Source: Lachnospiraceae bacterium
GTDB taxonomy: Bacteria; Bacillota; Clostridia; Lachnospirales; Lachnospiraceae
DNA length: 20,747 nt
Direction: 5' to 3'
Assembly (NCBI GenBank): GCA_017391545.1
Contig: JAFOYD010000041.1
Coordinates: 1-20,747, forward strand
Shown: positions 7,470 through 13,330 of the stretch, piece after piece
Layout: each line of letters begins with the position of its first letter
Numbering within the stretch: position 1 is the stretch's first letter
Position numbers and translations under genes: made by a program
Notes under the pieces: generated by a model
What the model saw: the letters and a program-made list of their open reading frames with translations, nothing else
What the model was told of the DNA's origin: nothing
Database searches by the model: none

Positions 7470-7495
7470 CAGTTATCCCCAAGGAGGTCCCCCAT

Positions 7496-7696
7496 ATGAA
7501 CGATTTAACAAAGGAACTTAGTTTTGAAACTCTAAAAAATAATTTTAATAATGTATGTGATGAGGTAAACAACAGTAATGAAGCCATGACGCTCACATTA
7601 AAGAGCGGACGCAAGGTTTTCCTTATGAACGAAGAAAGCTATGATAACATCTCTCGCTTCGTTATCGTTAAAACTTCAGCAAATGCATTTAAATAG
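7496..7696 (+). CDS. YefM/Phd-like antitoxin-family protein without a toxin partner
   Basis: The 66-residue protein shows the layout of the N-terminal YefM/Phd fold: a first helix (TLKNNFNNVCDEVNNSNEAM), a strand pair around TLTLKSGRKVFLMNEESY, then a helix, resembling 'arqnls...pilItrqngeaaVLMsleeYnsl' of YefM. It is shorter than typical antitoxins (about 80-90 residues) and lacks most of the C-terminal toxin-binding tail. The ribosome site AAGGAGG with 8-nt spacing is near ideal. No RelE/YoeB/Doc-like gene lies beside it: a terminator follows the stop codon at once. It may be a solitary DNA-binding repressor or the remnant of a toxin-antitoxin pair. The family call rests on motif likeness alone. 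Confidence 0.6.
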   Translation: MNDLTKELSFETLKNNFNNVCDEVNNSNEAMTLTLKSGRKVFLMNEESYDNISRFVIVKTSANAFK

Positions 7697-7737
7697 AAAT
7701 GAGCTGCGTAGCTTCCCTGGTTACGCAGCTCATTTCT
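7695..7737. terminator. 16-bp-stem terminator between convergent genes
   Basis: A perfect 16-bp inverted repeat (7695-7710 with 7722-7737) has an 11-nt loop and overlaps the last bases of the stop codon of the gene at 7496. Short T-rich tracts follow on both strands. Lying between a plus-strand and a minus-strand gene, it probably ends transcription from both sides. Confidence 0.75.
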
Positions 7738-7756
7738 ATTTTATTGATTCAGTCCC

Positions 7757-8551
7757 TTATTCTGATTTCTGAAGGGCTGTTTTTCCCTCTCTGACTGTTT
7801 CTTTCTTATAACAAATGGCATACATCACAGACGCCAGCAAAAGCGCCAGTAACACATCCAGCATCGAATGCTGTTTGATCAGCACTGTCGAGCATATGAT
7901 ACTTACTCCCAGCAAAAGCATCGCTGCCTTTATGATCTTGTGTCCTGTAAAGCACCTGCTTCTCCATACTGCAATCATGATAGCGATGGAATTATATACA
8001 TGGATGCTTGGCAGTATATTCGTCGGCGTATCTGTCGCATACAGATGTCTGATCAGGTCAATAAATATATTCTCTCTGGGAAATGTCTTCGGTCTTAAAT
8101 TATGTCCGTTCGGGAACACTGCTGATATCACGATGAAGATCGTCATCCCTGCAATCAGAAAAGCGACCAGCCTGTCGCTTTCCTCTTTATCCTTGATACA
8201 CAGAAACACGACCGTAATTGCCACATATCCGAACCACAAGAGGTAGGGTACGATAAATACCTCACAGAAAGGTATATATGCATCAATTTTAAAGTTGATC
8301 TCATGCACTGCAACCGTTCTTCGCTCCAGATAATAAAACGCTATCAGGTAAAATGCTGCATACACTGCCATGACTGCCAGTGATCTGTATTGCGCTATCA
8401 ACTTTTCAGTCCACTCATAACCGCGCACTACTTTCTCTTTCACAATATCCCTCCACTTCTTAAACATCACGTAACTATTCAGTACCCTCATAGTTACGAA
8501 CACAAATCCATGCAAAATTTGCTTCACAAATGGATTCGTGCTTGTTTCCAC
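7757..8551 (-). CDS. PAP2-family membrane phosphatase
   Basis: The 264-residue protein has about six membrane segments (roughly 57-75, 101-119, 130-146, 184-197, 208-224, 231-247). Between them lie the three PAP2 signature blocks: GHNLRPK at 149-155, PSIH at 181-184 (a variant of PSGH) and KQHSMLD, with H228 and D232, in place of the usual SRxxxxxHxxxD. PAP2 enzymes remove phosphate from lipids such as phosphatidate, undecaprenyl pyrophosphate or sphingolipid precursors, with active-site histidines near the outer membrane face. The start is a GTG with a weak purine-rich ribosome site; M21 is an alternative. A perfect consensus promoter lies about 90 nt upstream. Family is sound; substrate unknown. 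Confidence 0.82.
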   Translation of the reverse strand: METSTNPFVKQILHGFVFVTMRVLNSYVMFKKWRDIVKEKVVRGYEWTEKLIAQYRSLAVMAVYAAFYLIAFYYLERRTVAVHEINFKIDAYIPFCEVFIVPYLLWFGYVAITVVFLCIKDKEESDRLVAFLIAGMTIFIVISAVFPNGHNLRPKTFPRENIFIDLIRHLYATDTPTNILPSIHVYNSIAIMIAVWRSRCFTGHKIIKAAMLLLGVSIICSTVLIKQHSMLDVLLALLLASVMYAICYKKETVREGKTALQKSE

Positions 8552-8646
8552 TACGCTTTCTCACGGTCAGCGCAGTAGATGCGCAGACCTGCTGAACAGT
8601 TACAATATCACACAACACTTACTTTTTCTCTAACTCTAAGTTCATT

Positions 8647-8675
8647 ATTATAGTGTATGCGTTATACAATGTCAA
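8647..8675 (-). promoter_or_regulatory. Perfect consensus sigma-A promoter of the PAP2 gene
   Basis: On the minus strand TTGACA (8670-8675) and TATAAT (8647-8652) are separated by exactly 17 bp, matching both consensus boxes at every position. Transcription should start near 8640, giving a leader of about 90 nt before the GTG at 8551. Confidence 0.8.
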
Positions 8676-8912
8676 CTTCCACGCAGTATTAAAAAAGTAT
8701 AAAGTGTCTCCGCATATTGACATACGAATGAAAACGCACAAGTATGCCTCTATCAATCCCGTTTTTTGACTATTTTATACAATACTTCTTCTGATAATCT
8801 TTCCAATATGCACAGATATATGCACAGTAAATTATTTTCTGAAAATTCGCACAAATTAATTCACATTTTATTTATAAAAATTTTGTTAAAAATTTTATTA
8901 AATTTCCATAAA

Positions 8913-8941
8913 TTGATGTTTGATTATTTGGGAAATATAAC
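8913..8941 (+). promoter_or_regulatory. Promoter of the PHP-domain gene
   Basis: TTGATG (8913-8918) and TATAAC (8936-8941) are separated by 17 bp, with a predicted start near 8948, about 50 nt before the ATG. The downstream TACAAT at 8944-8949 is an alternative -10. Confidence 0.5.
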
Positions 8942-8998
8942 GTACAATGAAATCGTTGAGAGAATTAATCCTGTTTGTAAGATACTTTTGGAGGATTT

Positions 8999-9778
8999 AT
9001 GATTATGAAGTTTGATATGCACTGCCACACAAAAGAAGGATCATTGGATGGAAAGATTCCTATTTCTGAATACATTCAGATTTTAAGATCAAAGGGATTT
9101 AATGGAATGCTCGTGACCGACCATGATTCCTACAATGGCTTTCGCAATTATCGTGATCATCTAAAAGGCCAAATAGGCGATTTTGTTGTTTTAAAAGGTA
9201 TTGAATACGATACAATTGATGCCGGACATATTCTTGTGATTCTTCCCGAAAACATTAAGTTGTTATTAATGGAGTGCCGTGGTCTTCCCGTCAAGATTCT
9301 TCAGGATGTCGTACACAGACATGGCGGAATCCTCGGTCCTGCACATCCATGTGGAGAGCGTCACTTAAGCATTACTCGCACCCGCGCTTACAAGAAAAAT
9401 CCTGACATTATGAAAGACTTTGACTTTTTAGAGGGCTTTAACTCATGCGAGTCACAGGACTCTAATATGGAAGCACGCCGTCTTGCGTTCCAGTACAATC
9501 TTCCGATTTTTGGCGGAAGCGACTCTCATCATGCAGACTGCGTCGGAACTGCTTATACAGAGATTAAATCTGAGATCTCCACAGAGTCAGAGCTCATCCA
9601 ATATATTAAAGAAAAGAAAGAGACAGGCTATGGTGGCGAATACTACCAGGGAACCGTAAAAGGACGGATCGGTATTCTGAACCATGTACTTGTGGAAGCT
9701 TTCTGGTTCTATAACCACTTTGCCAGCATCTATCGCAGCCACAAGAGAAAACTTGCAATGTCACTTTTAAATCAGTAA
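8999..9778 (+). CDS. PHP-domain metal-dependent phosphoesterase
   Basis: The 259-residue protein has the PHP (polymerase and histidinol phosphatase) metal-binding motifs: DMHCHT with H8 and H10, VTDHD with D41-H42, E69 in GIEYD, PAHPCG with H116, and GGSDSHHAD with D175 and H177. These residues bind two or three metal ions in enzymes that hydrolyse phosphoesters, such as histidinol phosphatase or AMP/nucleotide phosphatases. No other domain is seen; the last 40 residues are aromatic and basic. Two ATGs compete: 8999 is only 4 nt after GGAGG, while 9005 is 10 nt away and begins with the family-like MKFDMHCH. The gene stands alone between a promoter and a double hairpin. The substrate cannot be told. 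Confidence 0.85.
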   Translation: MIMKFDMHCHTKEGSLDGKIPISEYIQILRSKGFNGMLVTDHDSYNGFRNYRDHLKGQIGDFVVLKGIEYDTIDAGHILVILPENIKLLLMECRGLPVKILQDVVHRHGGILGPAHPCGERHLSITRTRAYKKNPDIMKDFDFLEGFNSCESQDSNMEARRLAFQYNLPIFGGSDSHHADCVGTAYTEIKSEISTESELIQYIKEKKETGYGGEYYQGTVKGRIGILNHVLVEAFWFYNHFASIYRSHKRKLAMSLLNQ

Positions 9779-9781
9779 ATA

Positions 9782-9841
9782 AATCGGATGCCAGCGCATC
9801 CGATTAAAAAACGAGCAGGACAGTTTCCTACTCGTTTTTTT
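9782..9841. terminator. Two consecutive hairpins, the second a bidirectional terminator
   Basis: The first hairpin has a 9-bp stem (9782-9790 with 9797-9805) and a 6-nt loop. The second pairs AAAAAACGAG (9806-9815) with CTCGTTTTTT (9831-9840), with an inner AGGA/TCCT stem. Its A-run and T-run make it work for both the PHP gene (plus) and the converging small gene at 9846 (minus). Confidence 0.8.
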
Positions 9842-9845
9842 ACTC

Positions 9846-10043
9846 CTAAAATTCATTCTCTGAAATCAGTTTGCTCGTATGCATATTCATAAGTTTGCTT
9901 CTATAATCATCATCGGTAATGACCTGTTCGAGCGTATCCATATCGCCCTCCTCCAGCAGGGTTTTGAGAAGTTCATTATATTTTCTTATAATATTTCTTT
10001 CCAAAATCTCCATCTCGTTTAATTCGTTCGTTTCCTGACCCAT
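9846..10043 (-). CDS. Small acidic protein of unknown function downstream of cheD
   Basis: This 65-residue acidic, helix-rich protein (LERNIIRKYNELLKTLL, then EEGDMDTLEQVI) matches no family I recognise. A ribosome site (AGGTG, 6-nt spacing) precedes the ATG. It follows cheD by 36 bp on the same strand and is followed directly by a terminator, so the two likely share a transcript. Its coding status is supported by the spacing, the ribosome site and the clean gene boundary, not by homology. A role linked to motility or chemotaxis is only a guess from position. Confidence 0.6.
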   Translation of the reverse strand: MGQETNELNEMEILERNIIRKYNELLKTLLEEGDMDTLEQVITDDDYRSKLMNMHTSKLISENEF

Positions 10044-10079
10044 ACGTTACACCTGTCCTTTCATTTCTATTGTATCACA

Positions 10080-10595
10080 TTATATCATTTTTTCTGCCCG
10101 TCCTGATGTGACGATTCGCACTGTCCCACTGCCTGGTTCAAAAACGACTGTTCTAGGATGATACTCTCCTACTTCAGCAGCAAGCACTGGTATTCTCAGT
10201 TCTTCCAGTTTTTTTCTCACTGCTGACAGGTTTCTCGAAGATATATCCATGCTCTCCGGAACATTCGGACTTTTAATCATATGCGCTGCGCCAGCAAGCT
10301 TTGCTACAAGCCTTTCCCGATTTGCTCCCTGCTGCACCAGTACCCTCACCAGCTCATCCAATCCGGTGTCAGCGTATTTGGCTGCCACGAACGGTTCCGA
10401 TGACTGACATGGCAAATATTGAGGAAGCATAATGTGTAAAAGTCCTCCTACTCCCGTCTGCGGATCTCTCATGGCAATTCCTACACAGGAACCAAGATCT
10501 CTGGTAATCAGCTTTCTGTCGCCTCTTGCGGTCTTGAAGTCTCCCATATTGACTGTAATCATATTTTCCAACTCCTGTATGGTAAACGAAGCCAT
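10080..10595 (-). CDS. cheD: CheD chemoreceptor glutamine deamidase
   Basis: The 171-residue protein matches CheD, which deamidates glutamines of methyl-accepting chemotaxis proteins and in Firmicutes interacts with the CheC phosphatase. The catalytic cysteine C37 lies in LGSCVGI and the catalytic histidine H54 in GGLLHIMLP; the later family block KLAGAAHM is also present. Length is normal. I start at the ATG at 10595, which has GGAGGG with a 6-7 nt gap; an in-frame ATG six codons upstream has no ribosome site. No other chemotaxis or flagellar gene is in the window, so this cheD is isolated except for the small gene downstream. A possible sigma-D promoter lies upstream. Confidence 0.93.
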   Translation of the reverse strand: MASFTIQELENMITVNMGDFKTARGDRKLITRDLGSCVGIAMRDPQTGVGGLLHIMLPQYLPCQSSEPFVAAKYADTGLDELVRVLVQQGANRERLVAKLAGAAHMIKSPNVPESMDISSRNLSAVRKKLEELRIPVLAAEVGEYHPRTVVFEPGSGTVRIVTSGRAEKMI

Positions 10596-10667
10596 CGCAA
10601 TCCCTCCAAGCATATATTACTTAGGCAGTTTTTTTGCATTATTTCAATATATTTTCAAAATATTATT

Positions 10668-10694
10668 TTATCTATTGGAATATTTGCAATTTTA
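10668..10694 (-). promoter_or_regulatory. Possible sigma-D (sigma-28) promoter of cheD
   Basis: On the minus strand TAAA (10691-10694) is followed after exactly 15 bp by ATAGATAA (10668-10675), compared with the motility consensus TAAA-N15-GCCGATAA; the GATAA part matches and the GCC part does not. The region is AT-rich, so chance is a real alternative. The start would be near 10661, about 65 nt before cheD. Confidence 0.35.
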
Positions 10695-10753
10695 TTTTAT
10701 CATATAAGCATAATTGTTTCCACAAAAATATGCTGTCAATTAGACTAATTACA

Positions 10754-10790
10754 CAAAAACAAAGAAAGAGCAGGACTATCTGTCCTGCTC
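10754..10790 (-). terminator. Terminator of the fatty-acid operon, overlapping the end of the MarR gene
   Basis: On the minus strand a 9-bp stem, GAGCAGGAC (10782-10790) with GTCCTGCTC (10768-10776), encloses a 5-nt loop that contains part of the stop codon, followed by a T-rich tract (TTTCTTTGTTTTTG). The 5' arm codes for the last residues of the regulator. It ends the long operon that starts at acpP. Confidence 0.8.
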
Positions 10791-11252
10791 CTTTTTACCC
10801 TCAAGCTCTTTAAAGAAATTTCCGAGATTCAGAAGGCACTTGATCATGACCTTCATTTCCTCTTCATCCAAACCATTTACAATTGCTTTGATCATATCTT
10901 TATGAAAATCCTTATGGTGATAATACGCCTTCTTACCCTTCGGCGTAAGCACTACCAAAACGACGCGCTTATCTGTTTTGCTGCGTTCCCTGACGATATA
11001 TCCCTTATCCTCAAGGCTGTTCATATTGGTCGTAAGCGTACCGACGGTCACGCCAAGGCGCTTTGCGATTTCAGACATCCTTCTTGGCTCTTCAATACCC
11101 ACAGCTTCAATAATATGCATGTCATTGTTTGTGATATCCTTAAATTCCTCTGTGATAATCGCCTTCGCCTCTGTATCCATGACATTGTTGAAAAGGATTA
11201 CCAGCATCTCATTTAATGTCCTGCTCGTCGTTTTTTCCATGTTACTCACCAT
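10776..11252 (-). CDS. fabT: FabT-like MarR-family repressor of fatty-acid synthesis
   Basis: The 158-residue protein is a MarR winged-helix regulator: a recognition region RRMSEIAKRLGVTVGTLTTNMNSL at about 57-80, then the wing DKGYIVRERSKTDKRVVLVVLT with the family DxR motif, flanked by dimer helices. FabT proteins of this family repress fab operons when bound to acyl-ACP. Support here is positional: it is the last gene of the fab operon, and three FabT-type palindromes stand before acpP at the other end, so an autoregulatory loop is likely. It begins 15 bp after fabH; an in-frame ATG at 11240 is an alternative start. A terminator overlaps its 3' end. In other species fabT is usually near the operon front. 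Confidence 0.85.
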   Translation of the reverse strand: MVSNMEKTTSRTLNEMLVILFNNVMDTEAKAIITEEFKDITNNDMHIIEAVGIEEPRRMSEIAKRLGVTVGTLTTNMNSLEDKGYIVRERSKTDKRVVLVVLTPKGKKAYYHHKDFHKDMIKAIVNGLDEEEMKVMIKCLLNLGNFFKELEGKKEQDR

Positions 11253-11267
11253 TTTTCCATTTTCTGA

Positions 11268-12263
11268 TTACCAGACAAGCACACTTGCTCCGTATGTAAG
11301 TCCTGCACCGAAGCCAGACAGTACCAATCTGTCACCTCTCTTAATCTTTCCACCTCTGTTGAGTTCATCAAGCAGTACCGGTATCGTAGCCGAAGACATA
11401 TTCCCGACTCTGTCAAGATTCATCGGGAACTTTGATATATCAGCTTTGAGCCTCTTTGCAACAGACTCGATAATTCGTACATTTGCCTGATGAAGTACGA
11501 ACAGATCCACATCATCAACTGTAAGACCAGCCTTATTCAATGCATCATTGATGCAGGCAGGCACCTGTCTTGTGGCAAACTTGTAGACCTCCTGGCCATT
11601 CATCTGTACATAGGGATTCACAGTCTGCTTTTCTGTGATAAATGCATTGTCCAGCGCTCTCTCTGCGCAGGAAAGAACCATTCCTTTTGCCCCATCAGCT
11701 CCCTGAACCATCGATTCCATACCGACTTTGCGACCATTGTCACACACGATGTCTTCTTCGGATGCCTCCACAAAGGCAGCACCTGCACCATCGCCGAACA
11801 GTACACAAGTACTTCTGTCAGTCCAGTCGACAATCTTTGACAACACTTCACTGCCTACGACAAGGGCATTTTTATAGACGCCTGCCTGCATATATGCCTG
11901 CGCTGTGTTCAATGCAAACAGGAAGCCTGAGCATGCTGCATTCAAGTCAAATGCAACTGCATGGGATGCACCAATGATATCCTGAACCTGACATGCACAG
12001 CATGGAAGCAGCATCTCCGGTGAACAGGTAGCCACCAGAATCAGGTCTACATCCTCAGCAGATTTTCCAGCCATTTCCAAAGCACTCTTGCACGCCTTAG
12101 CTGATAGTGTGGCAACGGTATCTCCTGTAGAAATTCTTCGCTCCACAATTCCTGTTCTCTCGCGTATCCATTCATCAGAAGTTTCCACGATTTCAGCCAT
12201 ATCGAAATTCGTCACTATTTTTTCCGGTAGCATACTGCCTGTACCGGTTATTCTAATTGTCAT
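11268..12263 (-). CDS. fabH: Beta-ketoacyl-ACP synthase III (FabH)
   Basis: FabH condenses an acyl-CoA primer, usually acetyl-CoA or a branched acyl-CoA, with malonyl-ACP to start each fatty-acid chain. The 331-residue protein has the full KAS III triad: C111 in LNAACSGF, H258 in VLHQAN and N288 in GNMSSAT, with the N-terminal family block DEWIRERTGI and the C-terminal SGFGAGLTYGA. Length is normal. Its ATG shares one base with the stop codon of the flavoprotein gene upstream (TAATG), and its ribosome site GGAGG lies inside that gene, so the two are translationally coupled. The primer preference cannot be read from the sequence. Confidence 0.96.
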   Translation of the reverse strand: MTIRITGTGSMLPEKIVTNFDMAEIVETSDEWIRERTGIVERRISTGDTVATLSAKACKSALEMAGKSAEDVDLILVATCSPEMLLPCCACQVQDIIGASHAVAFDLNAACSGFLFALNTAQAYMQAGVYKNALVVGSEVLSKIVDWTDRSTCVLFGDGAGAAFVEASEEDIVCDNGRKVGMESMVQGADGAKGMVLSCAERALDNAFITEKQTVNPYVQMNGQEVYKFATRQVPACINDALNKAGLTVDDVDLFVLHQANVRIIESVAKRLKADISKFPMNLDRVGNMSSATIPVLLDELNRGGKIKRGDRLVLSGFGAGLTYGASVLVW

Positions 12264-13300
12264 TATGAAAATTCCTCCATTATATCAGCTACTGTTTCTA
12301 TTTTATTTGCCCTGTATGCATTACTTCCACAGAAAATCAGTCCCTCATCAAGCCTTCCCTCTACAGCATTAATCAGTGCCTCTGTGATGCAGTAAGGTGC
12401 CGTATCCGGCTTACAGGTAATGATACACTGTCTGCAACCCCTCATAAAACGCTCGCCTGCTGCTACCTTATCCAAAAAGGCATTGTGTATGGCTCTACCC
12501 GGCATGCCCACAGGACTCTTAACAATAACGATATCTTCTTTCTTCGCATCAATATATGCCTGCTTGTAGGCATCCGAAGCATCACACTCCCTGGTCGTCA
12601 CAAAACGTGTGGCAATCTGCACACCCTTTGCGCCCATCTCAAGATAGTGTTCCATATCCTTGCGTTCATAGATGCCGCCAGCCACAACGACCGGAACCTC
12701 CAGTTCATTGGCAAGTTCAATAATAGCCTTGACTTCATCATCATAGTTTTTCTCATTGGTCACTGTGTATGCATCAATTTCTTCCTTGGAAAAACCCAAA
12801 TGCCCTCCTGCCAACGGTCCTTCAATAACGATCAGGTCAGGCTTCCTGTTGTATTTTTTCTGCCAGTATTTTGATATGACGCTGAGCGACTTTCTGCTGG
12901 AAACGATGGGTGCTATCTTGGCATTGCCCGAAATCTCAGGCAATGTCATCGGCAGACCGGCACCAGATATGATCAGATCAACACCTGCTGCAACTGCTGC
13001 TTTTACATAGTCCTCATAGCGTCTGGTCGCCACCATGATATTGACGCCGATGATGCCGCCATTTGCCTTTTCTCTTGCCTTTTTGATCTCTTCGCCAATC
13101 GCCTTGAGATTGCATTCTATGGGATGTCTGCCAAAGTCAGGGTCGCGGTAGCCAATCTGGGCAGTAGAGATGATGCCTACACCTCCGGCAGCCGCAACTG
13201 CTCCCGCAAGCCCGGACAAACTTACTCCTACGCCCATTCCGCCCTGTATGACCGGAATCCGTGCGCACAAGTCACCGATCCTTAATTCGCTTATACTCAT
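12263..13300 (-). CDS. Second FabK/nitronate monooxygenase-like flavoprotein with a cysteine motif
   Basis: The 345-residue protein is an FMN TIM-barrel enzyme of the FabK/nitronate monooxygenase family: the N-terminal PVIQGGMGVGVSL, GVNIMVA, ISGAGLPM, IEGPLAGGHLGF with H167 as the likely catalytic histidine, and the phosphate-binding VVVAGGIYERKDM and GVQIATRF. Unlike FabK at 18636 it has an extended C-terminal part with four cysteines in the pattern C289-x2-C292-x3-C296-x7-C304, followed by a conserved-looking PYCITEALINA segment. That pattern could hold an iron-sulfur cluster or zinc. Its place inside the fab operon, coupled to fabH, suggests a role in acyl-chain reduction, perhaps as an alternative enoyl-ACP reductase. 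Function is inferred; nitronate oxidation is the main alternative. Confidence 0.8.
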   Translation of the reverse strand: MSISELRIGDLCARIPVIQGGMGVGVSLSGLAGAVAAAGGVGIISTAQIGYRDPDFGRHPIECNLKAIGEEIKKAREKANGGIIGVNIMVATRRYEDYVKAAVAAGVDLIISGAGLPMTLPEISGNAKIAPIVSSRKSLSVISKYWQKKYNRKPDLIVIEGPLAGGHLGFSKEEIDAYTVTNEKNYDDEVKAIIELANELEVPVVVAGGIYERKDMEHYLEMGAKGVQIATRFVTTRECDASDAYKQAYIDAKKEDIVIVKSPVGMPGRAIHNAFLDKVAAGERFMRGCRQCIITCKPDTAPYCITEALINAVEGRLDEGLIFCGSNAYRANKIETVADIMEEFS

Positions 13301-13330
13301 TTTCCAATCCTCTTAACTTCGTTGTCTTAA

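Larger units (their letters stand above)
8552..8998. other. AT-rich divergent intergenic region
   Basis: This 447-bp region separates the PAP2 gene (minus) from the PHP gene (plus) and holds a promoter for each (listed separately). The only open frame of size, 8766-9002 on the plus strand, starts with TTG and has no ribosome site, so I do not call it. A short hairpin (GCGCA with TGCGC, 8568-8582) lies in the PAP2 leader. Nothing else stands out. Confidence 0.6.

Noticed and set aside
8766..9002. Plus-strand 78-codon open frame before the PHP gene
   Set aside because: It begins with TTG without a ribosome site, lies in AT-rich DNA, and contains the PHP promoter and ribosome site.
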